NCBI RefSeq assembly: GCF_002158865.1
Contig: NZ_CP021455.1
Location: 3,038,001 to 3,102,000 of the forward strand
Source of the DNA: Comamonas serinivorans
Lineage (GTDB): Bacteria > Pseudomonadota > Gammaproteobacteria > Burkholderiales > Burkholderiaceae_C
DNA length: 64,000 nucleotides
Direction: 5' to 3'
A program made the translations under genes and the position numbers. The notes beneath the pieces are model-generated. The model worked only from the letters and a program-made list of their open reading frames with translations, did not search any database and was not told the origin of the DNA. Positions 1 to 9,366 of this stretch are shown here, one piece after another (position 1 is the stretch's first letter; the number at the start of each line of letters is the position of its first letter).

Positions 1-87
1 GACGCGCGCGGCCAGCCGCTCGACACGGTGCAGATCGAGGTGCGCGGTGCAGGCCTGGTGCAAAGCCCCGGCCCCGGCCGGCCCTGA
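1..87 (+). CDS. 3' end of an unidentified protein (partial)
   Basis: An open frame enters from the left edge and ends at a TGA at 85-87. Only 28 residues are visible, ending in a Gly/Pro-rich tail (GLVQSPGPGRP). Nothing in this fragment identifies a family. It is convergent with the next gene, which lies on the minus strand. Confidence 0.4.
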   Translation, partial: DARGQPLDTVQIEVRGAGLVQSPGPGRP

Positions 88-125
88 CCGCCACCGTCAG
101 CACACCAGGCTGAGGTCCAAGCAGG

Positions 126-560
126 TCATTTGGGCGTAGCCGCGCTCTTGGCCCCAGCGGCAGCCCGTTCGTTGCAGGTCGTGAGGAGCCTGGACCACGT
201 GGCCGTCATGTGGCGCTCGCGCGCCTCCTCCGTCAAGCCGTCGTAGGGCTGGGTGTTCAATTGCGCCTCGAGTTGCTTCATGGCCTCGTCCCGCACCGCC
301 CTCGATTCGAGACGCGCCTCGACATAGGCTTGCCCGCCCGCTTGGTAGGCCAGGGCTTTGTAGTCCGCCGCGGTGGGCAGCTCCGGCACCCGCTTGCCCT
401 GCGCGTACAGGTGCTGAAACAGCGCATGCGCGTTGCACACCATCATGGCGTCCGCGAAGGCCTGACGGTGCTGTTCCTCCTGCGCCACGGCGGACGCGCT
501 TGCGCCGCCCACCAGCAGCGCGATGACCAAGGGGTACAGGGTTGTCGGTGTCATGGGCAT
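126..560 (-). CDS. Small exported protein of unknown function
   Basis: A protein of about 144 residues. I chose the Met at 560 because it directly precedes a hydrophobic stretch (PTTLYPLVIALLVGGASASAVA) that looks like a Sec signal peptide with cleavage after AVA; an ATG at 554 is equally possible, and an upstream Met at 593 would put charged residues in front of the signal. The mature part is about 115 residues, mostly predicted helix, rich in Ala, Glu and Arg, with two Cys (in MVCNAHA and LTTCNER) that could form a disulfide in the periplasm. It is divergent from dnaG. I do not recognise the family. Confidence 0.65.
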   Translation of the reverse strand: MPMTPTTLYPLVIALLVGGASASAVAQEEQHRQAFADAMMVCNAHALFQHLYAQGKRVPELPTAADYKALAYQAGGQAYVEARLESRAVRDEAMKQLEAQLNTQPYDGLTEEARERHMTATWSRLLTTCNERAAAGAKSAATPK

Positions 561-676
561 CTGAAGCCAGAAAGGCCTGTCGGGTTGATTCAAACGGCTT
601 GAGTCAGCGCACGGTGATCCGCGTCGAACTGGCCCCAGGCATCCGCCGGGTTGGGCTGATCCGCGACAATCGGCCC

Positions 677-2788
677 ATGGCCATTCCCCAGGGTTTCATC
701 GACGACCTGCTTGCCCGCACCGACGTGGTCGAGGTGGTGGGCCGCCATGTGCAGCTCAAGCGCGCCGGGGCCAACTACCAGGGCCTGTGTCCGTTCCACA
801 GCGAAAAATCGCCCAGCTTCACGGTCAGCCCCAGCAAGCAGTTCTACCACTGCTTCGGCTGTGGCAAGAGCGGCAACGCCATCGGCTTCCTGATGGACCA
901 CCTCGGCAGCGGCTTCGTCGAAACCGTGCAGGACCTGGCGCAACAGGCCGGGTTGACGGTGCCGCAGGAACAGGTCAGTCCGCAGGAGATGGCGCGCCAG
1001 CAGGCCCAGCGCGAGCAGCGCAAGACGCTGACGGAGGTGCTGGAGCAGGCCGCCCAGGCCTACCGCGAGCGGCTCAGAACCACCCCGCTGGCCATCGACT
1101 ACCTGAAAAAGCGCGGCCTGTCGGGGGCCATCGCCCAGCGCTTCGGCCTGGGTTACGCGCCCGACACCTGGCGCGGCCTGGCCAGCGTTTTTGCCGCCTA
1201 CGACGACCCGCTGCTGGAGCACAGCGGGCTGGTCATCCACAACGCCGAGGAGGACAAGCGTTACGACCGCTTTCGCGGCCGCGTGATGTTCCCCATCCGC
1301 AACGAGCGCGGCGAGTGCATCGGCTTTGGCGGCCGCGTGCTGGGCGACGAGAAACCCAAGTACCTCAATTCGCCCGAGACCCCGGTGTTCAGCAAGGGGC
1401 ATGAGCTGTACGGCCTGTACGAAGCCCGCAACGCCATCCGCGATGCCGGCCACGTGCTGGTCACCGAGGGCTACATGGACGTGGTGGCCCTGGCCCAGCT
1501 GGGCCTGCCCAATGCCGTGGCCACGCTGGGCACGGCCTGCACGCCCGACCACATGACCAAGCTGTTCCGCGTCACCGACCAGGTGGTGTTCAGCTTCGAC
1601 GGCGACGCCGCCGGCCGGCGCGCCGCGCACAAAGCCCTGCATGTGGCCTTGCCGCTGGCCACCGACGTGCGCACGGTCAAGTTCCTGTTCCTGCCCGCCG
1701 AACACGACCCCGACAGCTTTGTGCGCACCCAGGGTAAGGCCGCGTTCGACCAGGCCGTGCAACAGGCCGTGCCGCTGTCGCGCTTCGTGATGGACGTGGC
1801 CAGCGAGACGCTGGACCTGGAAACCGCCGAAGGCCGCGCGCAAACCGCCGTGCGCGCGGGCGAGCTGTGGCGCTTGCTGCCGCAGGGCACGCTGGCCCAG
1901 CAAATGCTGGGGGATCTGGCCAGCCTGGTGCGCATGGAGGCGGCGCAGCTGCTCGAGAGCTGGCAGCGCCAGGGCCTGCTGGGCAAAGGCCGGCCAGGAC
2001 GGGGCGAGGCCCCGGCTCGCCCCACTTCACCCAGTATCAAGCCATCCCCGTTTGCTGATGAACGGAAACATGACCATACTGCTCATCCACCTGGTTCAGA
2101 CTGGTCTCAGGATTTGGGCGGGTTCGACAGCTGGCCCACGGCCGAATCCACCTGGCCCCAGGATGGCCACGGCGCCTGGCCGGGCGCCCGCCACGAAGGC
2201 CGCGAGTCCCGTGATTCCCGCAGCAGCCATGGCGGCCGCGGCGAGCGCGGCGCCTTCCGCAACGACCGCGGCAACCGATTCAAGGGCAAGGACACCACCG
2301 CCGGCAAACGCTGGCAAAGCCACAGCGGCCCACCCGGCATGCCCACGCCGCGCAGCGAGCATGCGGCCCGGCTGCTGCTGGCGCAGATGGAGCTGTGGGC
2401 CACGCTGTCGGAAACCGAGCACAGCCTGCTGTGCGAGCAACCCGCGCCCGTGGGCCCGTTGATCCGCTGGCTGGATCGGCAGTTTCAGGACCATGGCACC
2501 GTGGCCTGGGGCGTGCTGGTCGAGCAGCTGCAAGGCCAGCCCTTCGCCGACTTTGCGTCGCAGCTGATGCGCACGCACAAGGACCTGACGGCGCCGCAGG
2601 CCAACTTCGCCGAGCTGGAAAGCGAGATGCGATCCATCATGTTCGGCATCCGCCGCGACGCCTGCGCGGCCCAGGAAACCCGGGCCGCCCTGGCCAACGA
2701 CATCGAGGGCCTGAAGCGCGCCAAGCTCGCGCGCGAAGAGCTGGACCGGGCCCAGGCCGCCTGGGCCGCGCAGCGCGCCGCCTCCTGA
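677..2788 (+). CDS. dnaG: DNA primase DnaG
   Basis: Synthesises RNA primers for replication. The open frame extends upstream to 542, but the conserved N-terminus MAIPQGFIDDLLARTDVVEV starts at 677, giving 703 residues. The CHC2 zinc finger is clear: C38, H41, C59 and C62 within GLCPFH and YHCFGCG. The TOPRIM catalytic motifs follow: the glutamate in LVTEGYMDVV near residue 265 and the acidic DGDAAG near 307. The C-terminal DnaB-binding helical domain ends the protein. It is more than 100 residues longer than E. coli DnaG (581). The excess is a linker at about 430-560, rich in Gly, Arg, Ser and His, which contains a complete copy of the dispersed 48-bp palindrome (see that entry). In many proteobacteria rpoD follows directly; here a minus-strand gene intervenes. 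Confidence 0.96.
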   Translation: MAIPQGFIDDLLARTDVVEVVGRHVQLKRAGANYQGLCPFHSEKSPSFTVSPSKQFYHCFGCGKSGNAIGFLMDHLGSGFVETVQDLAQQAGLTVPQEQVSPQEMARQQAQREQRKTLTEVLEQAAQAYRERLRTTPLAIDYLKKRGLSGAIAQRFGLGYAPDTWRGLASVFAAYDDPLLEHSGLVIHNAEEDKRYDRFRGRVMFPIRNERGECIGFGGRVLGDEKPKYLNSPETPVFSKGHELYGLYEARNAIRDAGHVLVTEGYMDVVALAQLGLPNAVATLGTACTPDHMTKLFRVTDQVVFSFDGDAAGRRAAHKALHVALPLATDVRTVKFLFLPAEHDPDSFVRTQGKAAFDQAVQQAVPLSRFVMDVASETLDLETAEGRAQTAVRAGELWRLLPQGTLAQQMLGDLASLVRMEAAQLLESWQRQGLLGKGRPGRGEAPARPTSPSIKPSPFADERKHDHTAHPPGSDWSQDLGGFDSWPTAESTWPQDGHGAWPGARHEGRESRDSRSSHGGRGERGAFRNDRGNRFKGKDTTAGKRWQSHSGPPGMPTPRSEHAARLLLAQMELWATLSETEHSLLCEQPAPVGPLIRWLDRQFQDHGTVAWGVLVEQLQGQPFADFASQLMRTHKDLTAPQANFAELESEMRSIMFGIRRDACAAQETRAALANDIEGLKRAKLAREELDRAQAAWAAQRAAS
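2033..2080. repeat. 48-bp palindromic element, copy A, in frame inside dnaG
   Basis: Outer arms AGTAT (2033-2037) and ATACT (2076-2080); inner arms CCGTT (2048-2052) and AACGG (2061-2065). All four arms match the family consensus exactly, and the spacing is N10-N8-N10. It encodes residues 453-468 of DnaG (SIKPSPFADERKHDHT) in the linker between the catalytic core and the helicase-binding domain. Being 48 bp, it adds 16 codons and no stop. Confidence 0.9.
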
Positions 2789-3147
2789 GCCAGCGAGCGC
2801 CAGATCAGCGGCGGCCGAGACCGCGGCCGCCCACCGAGGCAGCGAAGGCCGCGGGCTGCTTGCACCACTGCGCCAAGGAGGCTTGTTCCCAACCGCGTCG
2901 GCCGACGCCTGTTGAGCGGCCAGAGGCAGTGGCCTCCCGGCAATCTCGAGCACGATGTCGGTGCCGTTCGTGGCCGCACACTGACGAACACGCCGAACAA
3001 CGCGCACATCGCGTTCGGGGTGGACAGCTACTAGGGCATTGCATGAACACCAACGTCCACATCCGCCTGACCACCTGCGACTGCGTGGTGACCCGCGCCC
3101 AGGAAGCCGGCGAGCCGGTTCCCGAGGCCTGGCGCGCCAGTGGCTGA
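2789..3147. other. Intergenic stretch without a recognisable gene
   Basis: Between dnaG and the convergent sorting-signal gene. Open frames crossing it are short and have no recognisable sequence. A 34-codon ATG frame at 3043-3147 (MNTNVHIRLTT...) and a stretch just upstream reading ...TNTPNNAHIAFGVDSY could be decayed coding sequence, but I cannot place them. There is no copy of the 48-bp element and no clear terminator. Confidence 0.4.
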
Positions 3148-3954
3148 TTAGCGAATGGCGCGACGGCGCATCCGATAGGCGCCAAAGGCAGCGATACCCA
3201 GCAGTCCGGCGAGCAGTCCGGTGTCGCTCACGGCTGGCACAGGTGCCACGGTGCCGCCGATTGCGCCGCGGCGGATGGCGGCGAAGCGCAAGGTGCCGCC
3301 CGCGTACAAAGCCTCGCCGAAGCCATCCCCCCAAAAATCGACCGTGGTGAAGCTACCCGAGTCGTCAATGGCGCCGATGAAGTTGGTGAATCGGCTCTCT
3401 GCGACCCAACCAGGGTTGTCGTTTTCGGACAGCGCGTTGGCGGGCAGCGTGGCGGCGCCGCCATTGAAGCGAATCCACAGACCCGAGCCCTCAGCCGGTA
3501 CGCCATAGGTGCTTTGGATGGCGGCAGGACGCGTTGCCTCGTAACAACACGTCGCCCAGTCACCAATTTCCAGCCCAAACGCGTTCACCGGTGAAGAGAA
3601 GGTGAAGCGCAAGCCGGTTTTTTCGCCTGGAATGGTGTCGGATGGCTCCGTCCAGGGGCTGATGTCCCATGCCGGAGCGGTCAAATTGTCGTAGGTCGTC
3701 GTCCACCCGAGCGGGTTGCCGTCGAGACGAGTCACCGTCAACGTTGCCGGGTTGCCGTTGGCGTCGGTGTAGTTGTAGACCCCAACGCCGTTCACGACGG
3801 CCGTTTGAATCACGGTTCCACCCAGTGTGGTGACCCGGCTGTCAAATGTTGGGATCTGCCCGATGGGCACGTTCACAATTTCAACGGCGCTCTGTGCTGC
3901 GCCAGACCACATGCTTGCAGCAAGCGCTGCAGCCACCAGAATCTTCTTCATCAT
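3148..3954 (-). CDS. Exported protein with a C-terminal sorting signal (PEP/IPTL-CTERM-like)
   Basis: A protein of 268 residues from tandem ATGs at 3954 and 3951; the upstream part of the open frame has no signal features. The N-terminus MMKKILVAAALAASMWSGAAQSA is a clean Sec signal peptide. The C-terminus has the three-part layout of exosortase-type substrates: a short Pro-containing motif (VPAVSDTG), a hydrophobic helix (LLAGLLGIAAFGAY) and a basic end (RMRRRAIR). The body is rich in Thr, Asn, Gly and aromatics and is probably a secreted or surface beta-sandwich. The exosortase itself is not in the window. The gene lies on the opposite strand between dnaG and rpoD, an unusual place. Confidence 0.8.
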   Translation of the reverse strand: MMKKILVAAALAASMWSGAAQSAVEIVNVPIGQIPTFDSRVTTLGGTVIQTAVVNGVGVYNYTDANGNPATLTVTRLDGNPLGWTTTYDNLTAPAWDISPWTEPSDTIPGEKTGLRFTFSSPVNAFGLEIGDWATCCYEATRPAAIQSTYGVPAEGSGLWIRFNGGAATLPANALSENDNPGWVAESRFTNFIGAIDDSGSFTTVDFWGDGFGEALYAGGTLRFAAIRRGAIGGTVAPVPAVSDTGLLAGLLGIAAFGAYRMRRRAIR

Positions 3955-4205
3955 TCGTCCCAAATGTGTGATGCCGTCACGGCACCCCATCCCCTCCCGG
4001 TGGTGGTGCCGCTCGCCCCTTCGATTGGATACAAATGGAATCAAAAGGACAATCACTGAAATTGGTGATGTATGAACGTACAGTAATTTAAATTGGCGTG
4101 CCCCGCCTCGGCCAGGGTTTCAGCGCAGGGCTTGATCCCCTGACAGCGAAAGACCGCCACCGCCGGCAGCGAAGCCGAGGCGCCCGTGGCCCAACACCCG
4201 CACGG

Positions 4206-4211
4206 TATAAT
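4206..4211 (+). promoter_or_regulatory. Candidate -10 box upstream of rpoD
   Basis: A perfect TATAAT in the 503-bp space between the start of the sorting-signal gene and rpoD, about 250 bp before the rpoD ATG. No good TTGACA-like hexamer lies 16-18 bp upstream, so it is only a candidate. The 4060-4090 stretch is AT-rich and could hold the promoter of the divergent minus-strand gene. I see no other gene in 3955-4457. Confidence 0.4.
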
Positions 4212-4457
4212 CCACGTTTCATCGCGGCAAGAGCGACAGCAGCACCTCCGGCCCGGCCAACACCCAAGCGTGGGTGCCCCGCAGGGGACGGCCACCCTAC
4301 CGCAAGGACTGCACCCCAAATGATCGCCCATCCCCTTGCCCAACACACCTTGATGTGAGGCTTGCTGCCCCCACACCAGGGTGATCCGGCGCGCAGTGTC
4401 ATGGCGCCATTCGTTTCCGCTTGAGATTGTTTCGTTCTTCTTGATCGAGGTTGATTC

Positions 4458-6845
<2,388 letters not shown>

Positions 6846-6887
6846 GTGCTGGCGCGACCGGTCCGCACCGGTTGCATCGCCATCCTT

Positions 6888-6921
6888 GACACAGCCCGGC
6901 CCCTGCCGGGCTGTGTCGTTT
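6888..6921 (+). terminator. Rho-independent terminator after rpoD
   Basis: A perfect 13-bp stem, GACACAGCCCGGC (6888-6900) with its complement at 6905-6917, and a 4-nt loop, followed by a short T-containing tail. It starts 42 bp after the rpoD stop. Confidence 0.85.
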
Positions 6922-6926
6922 CAAGC

Positions 6927-6974
6927 AGTATGAGCCCATTGCCGTTGATCAGATAACGGCCACGCATCCATACT
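6927..6974. repeat. 48-bp palindromic element, copy B
   Basis: AGTAT 6927-6931, CCGTT 6942-6946, AACGG 6955-6959, ATACT 6970-6974. All four arms are perfect. It lies directly after the rpoD terminator and 162 bp before yciB. Confidence 0.9.
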
Positions 6975-7136
6975 CCACTTATCAGATCATTCAACTCGCC
7001 TGAGCGTCCCATGCTGCTCGTCCTCGAGCGCCGGCAACCGGCCACGCCCGCCCGTCCACCCCGGCACTGCGCGCCCTTTGACGGCCTGCGACAATGGCGC
7101 CCCCTGTTCCGTTTGCCAGCGCTGCGTGTCACACCC

Positions 7137-7685
7137 ATGAAACTGCTGCTCGATTTCTTCCCCATCCTGGCCTTTTTCGTCGCCTACAAACTCGACGACA
7201 TCTACACCGGGACGGCGGTGCTCATGGCCTGCACGGTGCTGCAGATGGGCATCGTCTACGCCATGGAACGCAAGCTGGAGACCATGCAAAAGGCCACGTT
7301 GGTGCTCATCCTGGTGTTCGGCGCGCTGACCCTGGGCCTGCATGACGACCGCTTCATCAAGTGGAAGCCCACGGTGCTTTACGTCGCCATCGCGCTGGTG
7401 TTGGCCGTGGGCCAATGGGGCTTCAAGAAGAACCTGTTCAAGACCATGATGGGCAGCCAGCTGCCGCTGCCCGACCGCATCTGGGGCCATCTGTCGGCCT
7501 CGTTCATCGTGTTTTCGCTGTTCATGGCCGGGCTCAATGCCTGGGTGGCCACCTATTTGTCCACCGAGGCCTACATGAATTTCAAGCTCTGGGGCTTCGC
7601 CATCCCGGTCGTGTACTTCGTCGGCTTTGGCTACTACGCCATGCGCCACATGCAGGACACCAACCCCACGGAGCCGCAGGCATGA
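7137..7685 (+). CDS. yciB: YciB-family inner membrane protein (septation protein A)
   Basis: Polytopic inner-membrane protein of 182 residues, known from enterobacteria to help cell-envelope and septum synthesis. I chose ATG 7137 because the family N-terminus MKLLLDFFPILAFFVAYKL starts there; upstream codons are unlike the family. About five hydrophobic segments are visible, with the typical KPTVLY and WGFKKNLFKTMMG stretches. Its stop overlaps the start of the BolA-family gene by 4 nt (ATGA), and the PpiC gene follows, so the three are one transcription unit. This yciB-bolA-ppiC order is common in beta-proteobacteria. Confidence 0.93.
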   Translation: MKLLLDFFPILAFFVAYKLDDIYTGTAVLMACTVLQMGIVYAMERKLETMQKATLVLILVFGALTLGLHDDRFIKWKPTVLYVAIALVLAVGQWGFKKNLFKTMMGSQLPLPDRIWGHLSASFIVFSLFMAGLNAWVATYLSTEAYMNFKLWGFAIPVVYFVGFGYYAMRHMQDTNPTEPQA

Positions 7686-7987
7686 GCGCGCCCGACGGGG
7701 GCAGCCTGCACGCCACGCGGGCCGACCGCATGGCCCAAACCCTGCGCACCGCCCTGCCCGGCGCCAGTGTCGAGGTCATCGACGAGAGCTGGGAACACGC
7801 CGGCCACAGCGGGGCCAACGAGGCTGGTCTGGGCACCCACATGCGCGTGCGCATCCAGGCCGCGCAGCTGCACGGTTTGTCACGCGTGGCCCAGCATCGC
7901 CTTGTGTATGATGCCCTGCGCCCGTATGTGGAGGGCGAAGGCGTGCATGCCCTGGCGATCGAAGCCAAGGCACTGCCACCCGCTTGA
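7682..7987 (+). CDS. BolA-family protein
   Basis: A small protein of 101 residues that begins at the ATG overlapping the yciB stop. BolA proteins bind monothiol glutaredoxins and help handle iron-sulfur clusters or act as DNA-binding regulators. Family features visible: an alpha-beta core (ASVEVIDESWEHAGH), a Gly/Asn-rich segment, then RVRIQAAQLHGLSRVAQHRLVYDAL, matching the usual F.G...V.RHR.VY.AL helix, and a C-terminal VHALAIEAKAL strand. The usual Phe and Ser of that helix are changed, so it belongs to a divergent subgroup. A specific paralogue (BolA or IbaG) cannot be assigned. Confidence 0.85.
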   Translation: MSAPDGGSLHATRADRMAQTLRTALPGASVEVIDESWEHAGHSGANEAGLGTHMRVRIQAAQLHGLSRVAQHRLVYDALRPYVEGEGVHALAIEAKALPPA

Positions 7988-8036
7988 GCCTGTGCTCCGC
8001 CCTCTGCAGCGACATTCCCATTCAAACAGGCAATCC

Positions 8037-8834
8037 ATGAAATCGAACGCTATTCGCACCGTGGCCGCCGCCGCGTTGCTCGCGGCTTTGGCTGCTCCTG
8101 CCTTTGCGCAAAACATCGCCATCGTCAACGGCAAGGCCATCCCCAGCGCGCGCCTGAAGGCCGTTGAAGGCCAGCTCGAGCGCATGGGCCGCCCGGTGTC
8201 CCCCGAAGTGCGTGAACAGCTGAAAAAGCGCCTGATCGATCAGGAAGTGCTGGCCCAGGCCGCCGAACAGGCCGGCGTGACCCGCACGCCCGAGTACAAG
8301 GCCGGCATGGAAGACGCCCGGCAGATGGTGCTGATCAATGGCCTGCGCGAGCAGTACCTCAAGGCCAACCCGGTGACGGAAGCCGACGCCAAGGCCGAGT
8401 ACGACCGCCTGGTGGCGGCCCAGAGTGGCGACGAGTACCGTGCCCACCACATCCTCGTCGAGAAAGAAGGCGAGGCAAAAGACCTGATTGCCAAAATCAA
8501 GGCCGGTGGCAACTTCGAGGAATTGGCCAAGCAACACTCCAAGGACCCGGGTTCCGGCGCCCGGGGTGGCGATTTGGACTGGGCGCCCGCCAGCGCCTAC
8601 GTGGGCGAGTTCGGCACTGCCCTGAAAGCCCTGAACAAGGGCGACATCACACAAACCCCGGTCAAGACGCAATTTGGCTACCACGTCATTCGCCTGGACG
8701 ACAAACGCGCCAGCCAGGCCGCCAGCCAGATTCCACCGTTTGAACAGGTGCAGGCCCAGGTCAAGGAGCAGCTGCAGCAGCAAAAGCTCGGCGCCTACAT
8801 GAAGAAACTGATCGACGGCGCCAAGGTCCAGTGA
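8037..8834 (+). CDS. Periplasmic peptidyl-prolyl cis-trans isomerase, PpiC/parvulin family
   Basis: A protein of 265 residues starting at ATG 8037, just before a typical signal peptide (MKSNAIRTVAAAALLAALAAP, cleavage near AFA-QN). An N-terminal SurA/PrsA-like helical region (residues about 25-130) precedes one parvulin domain: YRAHHILVEKEGEAKDLIAK, then FEELAKQHSKDPGS, ARGGDLDW and TQFGYHVIRLDD. A charged C-terminal helix follows. It is a single-domain outer-membrane-protein foldase of the type common in Burkholderiales, smaller than SurA or PpiD. It is the last gene of the yciB unit and is followed by a strong terminator. Confidence 0.92.
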   Translation: MKSNAIRTVAAAALLAALAAPAFAQNIAIVNGKAIPSARLKAVEGQLERMGRPVSPEVREQLKKRLIDQEVLAQAAEQAGVTRTPEYKAGMEDARQMVLINGLREQYLKANPVTEADAKAEYDRLVAAQSGDEYRAHHILVEKEGEAKDLIAKIKAGGNFEELAKQHSKDPGSGARGGDLDWAPASAYVGEFGTALKALNKGDITQTPVKTQFGYHVIRLDDKRASQAASQIPPFEQVQAQVKEQLQQQKLGAYMKKLIDGAKVQ

Positions 8835-8868
8835 CCTGACCGCCCTTCGGGCGGCGCCTCGCTCCATC

Positions 8869-8905
8869 AGCCCCGCATGGCATTGCGCCTGCGGGGCTTT
8901 TCTTT
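8869..8905 (+). terminator. Rho-independent terminator after the PpiC gene
   Basis: Stem AGCCCCGCA (8869-8877) with TGCGGGGCT (8890-8898) and the tail TTTTCTTTT to 8905. A second small hairpin (CCGCCC-TTCG-GGGCGG type) sits immediately after the stop codon at about 8839-8854. Confidence 0.88.
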
Positions 8906-8982
8906 TGCCCCGCCAACGGGTCATTGCAGGACACCTCCGCACGACCCGTGCAGCCCTTCGACAAAAGCCCGGGACACGATTT

Positions 8983-9073
8983 CTCCCAGCTCCCAGCTCC
9001 CAGCCCCCAGCTCCCAGCTCCCAGCTCCCAGCTCCCAGCTCCCAGCTCCCAGCTCCCAGCTCCCAGCTCCCAG
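8983..9073. repeat. Tandem repeat of 7 bp (CTCCCAG), 13 copies
   Basis: Thirteen head-to-tail copies of CTCCCAG, 91 bp in all; one copy (9004-9010) has T to C. On the minus strand the unit reads CTGGGAG. It lies between the ppiC terminator and the Fur-type site. Such a simple repeat is prone to slippage, so copy number may vary between isolates. No real gene covers it. Confidence 0.93.
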
Positions 9074-9160
9074 CTCCTGCTGAACCGCCGTCCGGCATCG
9101 GTTCCCGCCATCGAGCAGCTTTACCGAACCCTTACAAGAGGCCTAACCATTACACAATTA

Positions 9161-9181
9161 AAATACGAATGATTCGCATTT
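9161..9181. promoter_or_regulatory. Fur box (ferric uptake regulator operator)
   Basis: A near-perfect inverted repeat: left half AAATACGAAT, a central G, right half ATTCGCATTT, with nine of ten positions pairing. The AATGCGAATnATTCGCATT pattern is the usual Fur operator form in beta- and gamma-proteobacteria. It sits just upstream of the leader ORF, methyltransferase and TonB receptor in an AT-rich stretch, where it would cover the promoter. Inference: iron represses this unit. Confidence 0.8.
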
Positions 9182-9207
9182 GTTAAATCAACTTCAACAA
9201 GGACACC

Positions 9208-9366
9208 ATGCAACCGCCCGTTGCAACGCTGTACCGGCCGCGCGCAGCACGTGCCCACCGCTTCCTCGCCCCTGCTGTGACACCCTCTTCTCCTCGGCAA
9301 GCCCTCCTCGGCACCCGGCATCACAGCTGCGCCAGCGCAGGCGCCACCCAGCAGGTGGCGCCGTGA
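9208..9366 (+). CDS. Small leader ORF upstream of the methyltransferase
   Basis: A 52-codon frame starting MQPPVATLYRPRAARAHRF with a good ribosome-binding sequence (AAGGA, 6 nt before the ATG) placed 27 bp after the Fur box. It ends in TGA at 9364-9366, overlapping the GTG start of the methyltransferase (GTGA). The product is basic and Pro/Ala-rich, with no domain I recognise. Either it is a real small protein or a translated leader that couples translation of the next gene. The first strong translation signal after the Fur box belongs to this ORF, not to the methyltransferase. Confidence 0.5.
   Translation: MQPPVATLYRPRAARAHRFLAPAVTPSSPRQALLGTRHHSCASAGATQQVAP

Noticed and set aside
542..676. 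Longer dnaG start at 542
   Set aside because: The 45 extra residues have no family likeness and overlap the divergent exported-protein gene; the conserved primase N-terminus starts at 677.
590..1903. Large opposite-strand frames over dnaG, rpoD, acnB, sdhA, gltA, DUF3482 and the acyl-CoA dehydrogenase
   Set aside because: Long reverse frames are expected in GC-rich genes with third-position GC bias; their products are His/Gln/Val-rich with no domains and mirror the real codons.
6849..6873. Short GACCGGT / ACCGGT repeat after rpoD
   Set aside because: Too short to call beside the strong terminator that follows.
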